Below are positions 45,762 through 56,072 of a stretch of DNA of 64,000 nucleotides, piece after piece. Below the pieces are notes generated by a model that saw nothing but the letters and a program-made list of their open reading frames with translations, was not told where the DNA came from and made no database searches. Position numbers and translations under genes: made by a program. Numbering within the stretch: position 1 is the stretch's first letter; every line of letters starts with the position of its first letter. Source of the DNA: Stomorhina lunata (taxonomy: Eukaryota > Arthropoda > Insecta > Diptera > Rhiniidae); NCBI GenBank assembly GCA_933228675.1, contig OW121743.1:84964938-85028937 (forward strand). The letters are read 5' to 3'.

Positions 45762-46825
45762 ATGGAGAGATACACAATCCGACAACGTGTTAAAGTTATC
45801 CAGACTTATTATGAAAATGGGCGTTCAAATCGAAATGCATATCGTGCACTTCGTGATTTTTTGGTCAATTTGATCGTCCAAATGTGCGTACAATCGCAGA
45901 ATCGTGGAAAAATTCGAGCAAACCGGGTCTGTAGAAGATGTGAGAACACCACTGCATGCTCGTACTGCAGAAAATATTGCTGCTGTTCGCGATAGTGTGG
46001 CTGAAGAGCCGTCCGCCTCAACTCGTCGTCGTGCCCAACAATTGCACCTCTCACGCTCGTCGTTGATGAACATTATGCATAAAGACTTGCATTTACACAC
46101 TTACAAGGTGCAATTGGCTCAAGAACTAAAGCCTCTTGACCATTCTAAACGTCGTGAATGGTCAGAATGGTGGCAAGAAATGGCAACAGTGGATGATCAA
46201 TTTTCGAAGAAAATCATCTTCAGTGATGAGGCACATTTTCACCTGAGTGGATTCGTCAATAAACAGAATTGCCGCATTTTGGCGAATGAGAATCCAAGAG
46301 TGATTGTCGAAAAACCAATGCACCCACAAAGAGTGCGATTTATGGGCTGGCAGCATCATCGGGCCAAATTTTTTACAAAATGAGGCCGGTCAGTCACTTA
46401 CTGTGAATGGTGTTCGCTATCGTGAGATCATAACGAACTGTCTATGGCCCGAATTGGAAGATATGGATGTGGACGATATGTGGTTTCAGCAGGACGGTGC
46501 CACTTGCCACACAGCTAACGAAACAATGGCTCATTTGCGCAACAAATTCAATGGCCGTGTTATCTCACATAATGGCGATGTCAATTGGCCGCCAAGATCA
46601 TCTGATTTGACACCGATGAACTTTTTTCTTTGGGGTTATTTGAAAGAAAAGGTGTACGTCGATAAGCCAGCAACAATTCAAGAGCCAAAGGATGAGATAA
46701 TTCGGCACATTAACGGCATAGAACCTCCATTATGCCTCAGGGTCATCGAAAATTTGGACCATCGGATGGAGGTGTGCCGCCGTGATCGCGGCTCCCATTT
46801 GGCCGATATTTTGCTCCATACATAA
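45762..46825 (+). pseudogene. mariner transposase with at least three frame breaks
   Basis: A transposase that would bind the inverted repeats and move the element by cut-and-paste at TA. The start ATG at 45762 (MERYTIRQRVKVIQTYYENG) fits the family N-terminus with its first helix-turn-helix. The frame is broken near 45860 and again near 45900. It continues KFEQTGSVEDVRTP, the second HTH STRRRAQQLHLSRSSLMNIM, then KIIFSDEAHFHLSGFVNKQN with the first catalytic Asp. A further frame change with a small deletion near 46340 removes the region usually containing a V-W-C-G motif. It then runs through MWFQQDGATCHTANE (second Asp), WPPRSSDLTPMNFFLWG (third Asp) and YLKEKVYVDKPATIQE to the stop at 46825. 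By count 36 residues separate the second and third Asp. The otherwise excellent match implies recent inactivation. Confidence 0.95.
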
Positions 46826-46898
46826 TTGAGTAATACCAATATATCATAATAAAATAAAATTGCAATAATTTCCTAAATAGTTTGTGTTTTATTCAAAA

Positions 46899-46928
46899 TC
46901 AACATCGGCCCTTGAAATTTAACCACCC
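46899..46928 (-). repeat. mariner right terminal inverted repeat
   Basis: Complement of the left repeat with three mismatches. It lies about 75 bp after the transposase stop. Confidence 0.93.
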
Positions 46929-46932
46929 GATA

Positions 46933-47265
46933 GTACCCAACGAAGTACGTTATTTTTAGCGTACTTCGTGAAAATTCGTTATAAAAAAGGTTAAAATACA
47001 CATTATAACAGGTTTTTAAAAATACAAAGGTACATATACTTAAATTGAACACTATGTACCGAAGTTTCCTAAGTACAATACGGTACCTTAAAATACTGTA
47101 CTTAAGAGCATTTTTTCGAACTTTGGATAAAATCGTTTGTTTTTGTTCTGAAAGTGACACATGCATATGTATATATTACGACGAAGTTCTGGTAAATAAA
47201 TGGAGTTGGTTATCTAATTTCGTAGATGCAATCTTAATATACTAAATGTACCTTCAAATCTTTTT
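46933..47265. other. AT-rich unique sequence, no recognised gene
   Basis: Contains repeated TACGAAGTACGTTA/GTACTTCGTG and GGTACCTTAAAATACTGTAC words giving short palindromes. The two opposing open frames (46873-47166 minus, 47045-47245 plus) have no recognisable domains. Confidence 0.45.
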
Positions 47266-48605
47266 GATTGTAGATATAAAAAGGGGATGTTATATATATA
47301 AGAACTATAGCCAAATGTTGACCGATTGTTACAAAATTTTATATACTGGCTGGTATTAATATAAAGTTTATTTGTGCGAAATTAAGTGCCCATACCTGAC
47401 ATAGTTTATAATTTAATAGCTTTTAACTGCCGTTTGTGGCATTTTAGTGGTTACCGGGAGCGGTTTTTATATGAAAGCTATGGTCAAAAATTGACCGATT
47501 CCTATACTGACTGAAAATTGCACAAAACTTCTCTGTTTTGAATTTAGTTGTCATAGATTTTACAATTTTATTCAATTTATCTGCATAAATGTGATTCCCG
47601 GGGCAGGGTTATATGGGAGCTCTAACTAAATGTGAACCAATTTTATCCATTTTCAGCACACAATTTCGACAACATATCGAAAATACTTTTGCTAAATTTT
47701 GTCTCTCTAGCTCTTGTAGTTAAGTAACTATCGCACTTTTCTCTGACGGAAAGACGGACATAAACCCCCTTTTCTTTTTATATGTATTTTTGTGTTTCCG
47801 TAAGTTTTTTATATGGGAGCTATGGTCAAATAGTAACCGATTGTAACAAAATTTTGCACACTGGCTGGCATTCACATAATACTTCCTTCTGTAAAATTTT
47901 GTTAATGCAGCCCTTTTCGTTAAGGCGCCATCGCGCTTTTATCTGACGGACAGACGGACATAAACCCCCTTTTTTTTGTGTTTCCATAAGTTTTTTATAT
48001 GGGAGCTATGGTCAAATGGTGACCGATTGTAACAAAATTTTGAACATTTATTGGCATTGACATAAGACCTCCTAGTGTTAAATTTAGTGCTTATACCTAT
48101 TATAGTTTTAGATTTATTGGCATTTAAGTGTATTTTAGGTGAAATTTTGGCTGTTTCCGTAAGTTTTTTGTATGGGGGCTATGACTAAATGTGAACCGAT
48201 TTTGATGAAATTATATGAAATATTATGAAATTATATGCTAATTAGGGCTTACGCAAAACTTGTATGTACCAAATTTTATCATCATAGCTATTATAGTTTG
48301 TTATTTATTAGCAAATAAGCGATGAGCATAGGCGAGGTTATACGGGAGCTATGGTCAAATGTTAACCGATTTTGCCCAATTTCAATACCAACATTTTCTC
48401 AGAGATGAAGAATGTTTTTACTAAGTTTCAGTGAACTAGCTCCTTTCGTTTAGACGTTATCGTGATTTCAACAGACAGACGGACAGACAAACGGACATCG
48501 CTCAATCGTTTCGTTTTTGATTTTTGAGCCAATATTAAGGAAATTACAAACGGAATGGCAATCTCAATATACCTCCTATTCTTTTTGATGGTGGGTATAA
48601 AAAGC
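47266..48605 (+). repeat. Diverged ~160-170 bp tandem repeat related to the dispersed GTCY repeat
   Basis: About six units marked by TATGGGAGCTATGGTCAAAT followed by GTGACCGATTGTAACAAAAT at about 47300, 47470, 47810, 47995, 48170 and 48340. GACGGACAGACGGACATAAA runs occur between units (47750, 47945) and a longer one at 48470-48500. The end GATGGTGGGTATAAAAAG resembles the ends of 7638-8381 and 43561-44371. Confidence 0.8.
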
Positions 48606-50165
48606 ATGAAGTAAAACTGATCAAGTTTACCCTATATGTATAAAAGGACAATAAGGGAAAGAATTGAGCCTTGAGGACGATATACCGTCCCAAAAAGGGA
48701 TTCTGAAAACCTTTTAAATCAAGTTGAACGGTTTATACTTCTATTCTACATTTAAGATGATAAAGTTATCTTCTATTTATTAAATCTGTTTAAATAATTG
48801 AAGCATGAAAAAATAACTTAAATACATTTTAATAAAGTCTCTATTTCTTAACCAATTATCCTTCATACTTAAGAGTTTTAAACCATTTTTTCATTTAATA
48901 CATCCTTTAACTTAATCCTTTTTGCTGGCATTCAAACTTTTATAAAGTGTGGAAATATTATTTTATTTTTTTACTTTTTTTTAATTTACACTTCTCAATT
49001 TTAAAAGAAGCATGAAAGAGTTTGTATTGTATATTTTTTTTTATAACGAATGGTTCTTGTTCAAACCCTTTTCAAAATGGAGTTTTCCGTTTTTTTCCTG
49101 TTTAAATTGTAGTAGAAAAATATCATTTATTTCTGCCAACATCTTTTCATTAATTATGAATGTAAAGTTTTCATTTCTGGATTTGTTTTTCTATTGTTTC
49201 GGTATTTCTTTTATTATTTTTTCACTGGCTTTAGATTTTTTTCTTCTGATTTTGCAGATATTTTTTAGTTTCTGGAAAATTTACTTTATGATTCTTAGTT
49301 TCTTGTTTAGCTTTAACTCATTAAGCTTTTCCTTAGCCACTGACATTTCATTTAAATTTTCAAACATTCGAATCAAATAAAATATTTAACAGGTTTCATA
49401 TTTTATTTCTAGTGTATTTTATGTTATGGTTTTATTTTTCTTAAACGTTTTAAAATTAGGTTAAGAATTAAAATATTTATTTGGAAGATAAGTTAAGAGA
49501 TAATGAAAAACGAGCTGTGATATTGGTATTAGTATACAAAAAGCTCATTAATATTTACGAATACCATTAATTCAGTTGTCAGTTACTTAAATCAAAAACA
49601 ATTTAATAAAACATTTTTACTTTTATTTCCAGGAATTTTAAATGTAACAAAAGCCAAGGACAAGAGGTTCTAGAGTGAGTAGAGCTCAAAATTTTCTCTG
49701 GAGTTGAAATAAAGTGAAATTGATTCAAAGAAAAAAAAATTTAATTTTGAAGTATTATCAAGGGAGTTCTTGATATGGCTGTATATTTATCCTTTAAGGA
49801 TTCTTCTAAACAAACTTGTAGCACTCAATTCCTAAATTGATTGATTTATTGAAGGTAGATTGAAGCATGGGTTCAATCTTTAGTTTCACTTTTGTTTGTT
49901 TTAAACAATAACTTTACTCTGTTTTAAATTGCCTAAATTGAATTTAATTTACAAGGATTTTAAGAATTCACCCCTTTATGATAAATCAGAAACAGTGGTG
50001 CGTTTTGTAAAAAAAAAATATTGTATGAAATCAATAACATTTTTTTTTCAGTGTTTAAAGCTTTTTTGATTATATATTTCCATAACCTCCCAAAAGTATG
50101 CAATAAAAACTTCTGCAAACACTTGAATCGACTATTTAGTGTCTGGGACTAAAGTAGTACATAAT
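48606..50165. other. AT-rich unique sequence, no confident gene
   Basis: A 122-codon frame at 49012-49380 (+) is almost entirely Phe, Leu, Ile and Ser. It lies in T-rich sequence, so I consider it chance, although a small multi-pass membrane protein cannot be formally excluded. Nothing else is recognised. Confidence 0.5.
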
Positions 50166-50213
50166 CAGAACAAAACAAGAATAAAACTAGCAGAGAACAA
50201 GAAAAGAACTATA

Positions 50214-52110
50214 ATAGAACTAGAACAGAACTAGAACAGAACTAGAACAGAACTAGAACAGAACTAGAACAGAACTAGAACAGAACTAGAACAGAACTAG
50301 AACAGAACTAGAACAGAACTAGAACTAGAACAGAACTAGAACAGAACTAGAACTAGAACAGAACTAGAACTAGAACAGAACTAGAACTAGAACAGAACTA
50401 GAACAGAACTAGAACAGAACTAGAACAGAACTAGAACAGAACTAGAACAGAACTAGAACAGAACTAGAACAGAACTAGAACAGAACTAGAACAGAACTAG
50501 AACAGAACTAGAACAGAACTAGAACAGAACTAGAACAGAACTAGAACAGAACTAGAACAGAACTAGAACAGAACTAGAACAGAACTAGAACAGAACTAGA
50601 ACAGAACTAGAACAGAACTAGAACAGAACTAGAACAGAACTAGAACAGAACTAGAACAGAACTAGAACAGAACTAGAACAGAACTAGAACAGAACTAGAA
50701 CAGAACTAGAACAGAACTAGAACAGAACTAGAACAGAACTAGAACAGAACTAGAACAGAACTAGAACAGAACTAGAACAGAACTAGAACAGAACTAGAAC
50801 AGAACTAGAACAGAACTAGAACAGAACTAGAACAGAACTAAAACAGAACTAGAACAGAACTAGAACAGAACTAGAACAGAACTCGAACAGAACTAGAACA
50901 GAACTAGAACAGAACTAGAACAGAACTAGAACAGAACTAGAACAGAACTAGAACAGAACTAGAACAGAACTAGAACAGAACTAGAACAGAACTAGAACAG
51001 AACTAGAACAGAACTAGAACAGAACTAGAACAGAACTAGAACAGAACTAGAACAGAACTAGAACAGAACTAGAACAGAACTAGAACAAAACTAGAACAGA
51101 ACTAGAACAGAACTAGAACAGAACTAGAATAGAACTAGAACAGAACTAGAACAGAACTAGAACAGAACTAGAACAGAACTAGAAAAGAACTAGAACAGAA
51201 CTAGAACAGAACTAGAACAGAACTAGAACAGAACTAGAACAGAACTAGAACAGAACTAGAACAGAACTAGAACAGAACTAGAACAGAACTAGAACAGAAC
51301 TAGAACAGAACTAGAACAGAACTAGAACAGAACTAGAACAGAACTAGAACAGAACTAGAACAGAACTAGAACAGAACTAGAACAGAACTAGAACAGAACT
51401 AGAACAGAACTAGAACAGAACTAGAACAGAACTAGAACAGAACTAGAACAAAACTAGAACAGAACTAGAACAGAACTAGAACAGAACTAGAACAGAACTA
51501 GAACAGAACTAGAACAGAACTAGAACAGAACTAGAACAGAACTAGAACAGAACTAGAACAGAACTAGAACAGAACTAGAACAGAACTAGAACAGAACTAG
51601 AACAGAACTAGAACAGAACTAGAACAGAACTAGAACAGAACTAGAACAGAACTAGAACAGAACTAGAACAGAACTAGAACAGAACTAGAACAGAACTAGA
51701 ACAGAACTAGAACAGAACTAGAACAGAACTAGAACAGAACTAGAACAGAACTAGAACAGAACTAGAACAGAACTAGAACAGAACTAGAACAGAACTAGAA
51801 CAGAACTAGAACAGAACTAGAACAGAACTAGAACAGAACTAGAACAGAACTAGAACAGAACTAGAACAGAACTAGAACAGAACTAGAACAGAACTAGAAC
51901 AGAACTAGAACAGAACTAGAACAGAACTAGAACAGAACTAGAACAGAACTAGAACAGAACTAGAACAGAACTAGAACAGAACTAGAACAGAACTAGAACA
52001 GAACTAGAACAGAACTAGAACAGAACTAGAACAGAACTAGAACAGAACTAGAACAGAACTAGAACAGAACTAGAACAGAACTAGAACAGAACTAGAACAG
52101 AATTAGAATA
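50214..52110 (+). repeat. 11-bp satellite array (AACTAGAACAG)n, about 170 units
   Basis: About 1.9 kb of AACTAGAACAG, almost invariant; single variants are seen at about 50839 (AACTAAAACAG), 50882 (AACTCGAACAG), 51087, 51130, 51184 and 51450. Near the left edge (50315-50400) 17-bp units arise by an extra AACTAG. The unit is two AGAAC pentamers plus T. TAG within the unit falls in every frame, so the array is closed to translation. The left edge fades through degenerate AGAACAA/AGAATA words (50166-50213). Confidence 0.98.
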
Positions 52111-52354
52111 GGGGCCAATTCTTCGCATTCGATAACGATCGAAATGTAAGATATTTTAGAAACATTTCTATAGCATACTTTTAGGATAATTTTATTTGAA
52201 CTTAATGTTTTGGCAAACAAACGGGTATGCTAGATATCAAATTTATTCAACTTTTTGCAAAATAAATTATTTTAAAAATCCCTGAAGTATGTTACACACT
52301 ATTTACTTAAAAGTCTGAGTTTTCGATCGATTTAGAATGCGGAGATTTGCCCCC
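52111..52354 (+). mobile_element. Short ITR element (MITE-like), copy e
   Basis: Starts GGGGCCAATTCTTCGCATTC, GATAACGATCGAAATGTAAG, and ends GTTTTCGATCGATTTAGAAT, GCGGAGATTTGCCCC. The ends are imperfect inverted repeats of about 34 bp. The left part (to TTTTAGGATAAT, 52182) and right part (from AACTTAATGTTTTGGCAAAC) are the same two parts that flank the 1.7-kb payload at 16936-18640. Its first base directly follows the 11-bp satellite. Confidence 0.85.
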
Positions 52355-53785
52355 AAGAGTAATGAAATTATGGCAAACCTATTTCTAATGACATATTTTT
52401 TTGTAAAACTCCCCACTGTGCTTAATTTTACGAAAGCTTTATTTTTTAATGCCTTAAAATTTGTTGATACCTGCATGTATTCCTATGGGTATTAATATTT
52501 AAATAATTTTGTTTTCTTCAAAAAGTATTCAACTAATTTGAAATACTTTTTACATATTTTAAAGACTTTAAATCCCTTTTGAAATTTTTAAGCAATTATC
52601 GACATTAACATAAATGCTCATATGCTGTTAAGTGCTTTTTAGCAGCAGCAGCTGCAAAGGAAACCAAAAATTACACTCAAGATTCTATTAAAATAATTAA
52701 TGCGTTCAATTTGTGCAAGAGCTGGAAAGAGAGAGACAGACAGACAAGAAAAGTCTTAAAAGTAAAAGCAGATAAATTTATCATTTAGATTAAAAATTAA
52801 CGAAAAAGTATCATTAATTTAAATTAATTAAACAATTTTATATGCAGGCGGGTTAGCTTGAAAAGGTAAAAGATACCAAAGTTTACGTAAAAGCAAATGT
52901 TTACAGACACACATATAAAATATACATAGACGAACGTAATATAAAAAACATATGTGTTTTTTCGAAATTAAGAGGGAGAGTTCAACATCCTTTTTCCTCC
53001 TTCTACCTCCCTATCAATATATTCAACATGTCCTTTAGTATGTCAACGTGTTAATCTTAAGCAAATGTAGCTTGAGAATGTAATAAAATATAATAAATAA
53101 TGAAGAAGGAAGATGATCATCAGAAACATTTAGACTCCCTTGAAAAAGTTAAATTTCTTATGAATTTTTACAACCATATAACCAAGGACTTCTTCACCTG
53201 GCACAAATAACTGGATGAAATGACACCTTCTCAAGTTGTTGGTGTTGTGTCATTAAGAATCTTTTGGGGTTTTTTCCGGCAACATCATGTTCAATTGTGC
53301 TATTTTATACTATTTTATGTTAACTTCTTAAATTATCCCTTATTCATTATATGAGTTTTATCCTAGGAAAGAGTAAAGAAAAGAAGGGCAAAATCATTAC
53401 TAACAATGTATGACATTTTTGCAAATAATTTTGGCTTTTACTCTGTGGTTCCACCGCACTATATGGATGAGTGAGTGAATGGTTGGTTGAACATGTTTAA
53501 CTACATATTTTAGCATGGAAGAGGGTAATGTTAAGGGTATAGTAGTTAAAAAAAGTATTCTTTCACTAGGAAATACTGAGGTGATTACTTTTCCAAATAA
53601 ATATTTTCCAAAAAAAAAAATGAACAGTGAACTTCTTTTCAAGAAAAATGTTCCCAGTAAGAAAATTTTAATCAATATTTTTCTAATAAGAACTATTTTT
53701 AGTGAATGTCTTTCTGAAGAAAATTGTTTCCAATGAAACTGTTTGTGAAAGAAACTGACCCCAATGAACCTTTACTATCAGAGAA
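52355..53785. other. AT-rich unique sequence, no recognised gene
   Basis: A GAGAGAGACAGACAGACAAG run lies at 52727-52746. Degenerate GAAAATGTTCCC..AGTAAGAAAA words lie at 53590-53760. No gene is recognised, and the 73-91 codon frames at 53400-53736 overlap antisense and are AT-driven. Confidence 0.5.
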
Positions 53786-53787
53786 CA

Positions 53788-53870
53788 TTTAAATTATCCT
53801 AAAAGTATGCTACACAAATGTTTTTTTAAATATCTTACATTTCGATATGTATCAAATCCGGCACCTGGTT
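53788..53870 (-). repeat. Terminal fragment of the ITR element family
   Basis: TTAAATTATCCTAAAAGTAT, GCTACACAAATGTTT, ATCTTACATTTCGATATGTA, TCAAATCCGGC: the left end of the family, reverse orientation. The rest is absent. Confidence 0.75.
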
Positions 53871-54225
53871 ATTATCGAAAAGCTTTCTCGTTAAAAAATT
53901 TGAAGAAAATGCTTTAAGAAAAACTTTTTTTATATACATATACACCGGTATATGACGGAATATTGTTGAGATATTTTTCACTGATATCCTATGCTTCATT
54001 AGGCTTGCATTTTTTAAGGAAATTTTAAATCTGTAGGTTTGAAAACGATCGATTTCCATCTCATATTGGATAGCCTTTTTAATTTGAAGGAGAGAAAATA
54101 TATTTTTTAATGGCAATTGTAAATTTTAAAATGTTTGATAAGAGCTTATTTTTTAAATCCAATCTTTAAAAAAAAAAAAATTTATCTTCTCAACGTTTTC
54201 ATAATATTTTTAATTTGCAATTTTT

Positions 54226-54442
54226 TTAGGAGAGCTTTTAGAGAAAGAAAGCTTTCAATGAAAGAGAGCTTTCAGAGAAAGGGAGCTTTCAGAGAAAGGG
54301 AGCTTTCAGAGAAAGAGAGCTTTCAAAGAAAAAGAGCTTTCAGAGAAAGGAAGCTTTCAGAGAAAGATAGCTTTCAGATAAAGAAAGCTTTCAGAGAAAG
54401 AGAGCTTTCAGAAAAAGAGTGCTTTCAAAGAAAGCTTTTAAA
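54226..54442 (+). repeat. 17-bp minisatellite (GCTTTCAGAGAAAGRGA)n
   Basis: About 12 units of 17 bp, GCTTTCAGAGAAAGGGA with point changes. Three units make 51 bp, so an open frame of 17-residue peptide repeats (SFQRKGAFRERELSEKE) passes through at 54135-54458. I treat that frame as an artefact. Each unit holds GCTTTC and GAAAG, able to pair. Confidence 0.92.
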
Positions 54443-55645
54443 ATACATAAGCTTTTAAGCTCTTTCAAAACATGTTTTTAGTTAACACAATTAATATAAG
54501 AACACTTTCTGTCTCTCTAAAAGCCTATTTTCGAATTTATTCTGAGAATTTATTGAAAATAAGATTTAGCTCCACTTTTTTCAGCTGATGGAGGTTTTTT
54601 ATAAGAATATTTTAGATTACGAAGACTGGTGACCTTTTAGTTAAACAAGGGTTTTTATACATACCAGAACTAAACTTATTTTTCCACTTATTCTTTTTTT
54701 ACATTTTTATATCATACACCTAGTCTGAAATTTGTTCATTCCTTCCGAAAAATATGATTGTCGAAATTATCAAAAAAGTCATCTATTGTAGGATGAATTC
54801 TTCGTTTGGAAAAAAGAAAGTCACTCTGAAAAATATCGTTAATGAGAAGACAATTCGTAGCCCATTTTATGAATTTTTGCCATGGAAACTGCATATGTAT
54901 TCACTAGGGTGCACCTTATTTTACAAAAGTGCGAAATCTTACCTTAACTCGTCTCAGAAATGTTCTACGGAAACATTGTTAGGAAAACATGTTATGACAA
55001 ATTTTAGGCAGATTGTAACTGAGGAAACCACGCCTTCTGTAATAGTCACGCCCACCAATTGTAAAATTTCATTGCATGGGGAATAATGGAAGTATTTTTG
55101 GTTTTGCCAAAATTTTTACTAATAAGAATTCAATTATTTAAAAAATTATAAAGAAAAATAAAAGAAAACTAAAGTAGCTTTATTTTATGTCATTAAAATA
55201 TTAAATGCATGAGGAAGTTTTGAATTTATTGGAATTTTCCCCAGAAAATTCGTTTACTAGACGACATGCCTAAGGATATGCAGCAAAAAATTTGCTTTAG
55301 AATAAAGAAATTTCAAAGTGGGAACTAACCTGTAAGTACTAAATAGTTCAGTTTTGTTAAAATATAATTGAATTTACCTAGTTTTTTATATTAGAAAATT
55401 ATACTTATTTCTCGGGTTGGTTTCAAAAATTATTTTTTGATATTTTGAAAACTTTGTTTAAAAAATATTACAAATTTTAAATTTGCTTTCCGGTACATAA
55501 AACAAACAAATTAGAGAATAGAACTCAAAAACTTGAGATCAATATTTTAAAATCGTATAATTTCGCGTGGAATGCCTATGATGTCAAAAACATTTCCCGT
55601 TTTTATCGGCTAAAACCATATCTTTAATTTTTTCCAATTGATTGT
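54443..55645. other. AT-rich sequence with one unexplained 110-codon frame
   Basis: The frame at 54754-55086 (+) starts MIVEIIKKVIYCRMNSSFGK and ends ..TPTNCKISLHGE. Its composition is more protein-like (SPFYEFLPWKLHMYSLGC, SSQKCSTETLLGKHVM) than other frames here. I recognise no family. It could be a relic exon or chance. The rest shows nothing. Confidence 0.4.
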
Positions 55646-55721
55646 GCAGTGAATAAGTTAGCACATCGAATACTAAGAATAACATTTCAAATTCTGCCTG
55701 AGTTCGAGCCTCAGTCACGGC
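55646..55721 (+). other. tRNA-like sequence (tRNA pseudogene or SINE head)
   Basis: A 76-nt segment folds partly as a cloverleaf. The acceptor strands GCAGTGA (55646-55652) and TCACGGC (55715-55721) pair at 6 of 7 positions. The T arm is perfect: CTGAG, loop TTCGAGC, CTCAG (55698-55714), which also provides a B box. An A-box-like TAGCACATCG lies at 55659-55668. The anticodon arm AGAAT/ATTCT has a 10-nt loop instead of 7, so it is not a normal tRNA. A downstream segment at 55773-55850 is repeated at 33371-33462, which favours a SINE. Confidence 0.6.
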
Positions 55722-55772
55722 AATATCAATTTTTGTATTATTAATTTATATTAAAATTATTAATTACCACAA

Positions 55773-55850
55773 CATCCACCTTTAACAGTAAGCCTATACA
55801 GCACTAACACGCTGTCGATGTAAAAGAACTAAAATTGACGGTAGAACAAA
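55773..55850 (+). repeat. Segment repeated at 33371-33462
   Basis: ACAACATCCACC, AGTAAGCC, AACACGC, GTCGATGTAAAAGAACTAAA, same order as in the other copy. It lies 50 bp after the tRNA-like sequence and may be the body of the same SINE. Confidence 0.6.
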
Positions 55851-56072
55851 AGGCTTAATAATACATCTAAATAACAACAAAACTGTTATAAAAGTAGAAA
55901 TGACGTACAATTACAGTGTTAAAAATACATAGCTTTATCCCTCATACTCTGAACTTTTCACTACTATCCCCTTTTCAAAGAAGGTAACCGAATTAGTTTA
56001 TACAGTTGAGACAGTCACCCCCTAGGATTAAAGATAATGTCAAAATAAATCTAAAAATATTATTTTTTAAAT

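Larger units (their letters stand above)
45650..46930 (+). mobile_element. mariner-family transposon, near full length
   Basis: Terminal inverted repeats GGGTGGTTAAATTGTAAGGG, CCGATGTTGA (45652-45681) and the complement at 46899-46928, 27 of 30 positions matching by eye. TA dinucleotides at 45648-45649 and 46931-46932 fit a TA target duplication. The element is about 1.28 kb, normal for mariner. It contains a single transposase pseudogene on the plus strand. It is markedly less AT-rich than the window, which marks it as an introduced sequence. Confidence 0.95.

Noticed and set aside
45809..46100. Minus-strand open frames over the mariner
   Set aside because: These are antisense shadows of the transposase sequence.
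49012..49380. Possible small multi-pass membrane protein
   Set aside because: Almost entirely Phe, Leu, Ile and Ser in T-rich DNA. No family resemblance, no start context evidence.
50090..50145. Possible ITR-element fragment to the left of the 11-bp satellite (AAAAGTATGC)
   Set aside because: Only a ten-base word and loose similarity. Too weak to pair with the 52111 copy.
50214..52110. CRISPR-like or direct-repeat array
   Set aside because: There are no spacers; the 11-bp unit is contiguous, and the context is eukaryotic.
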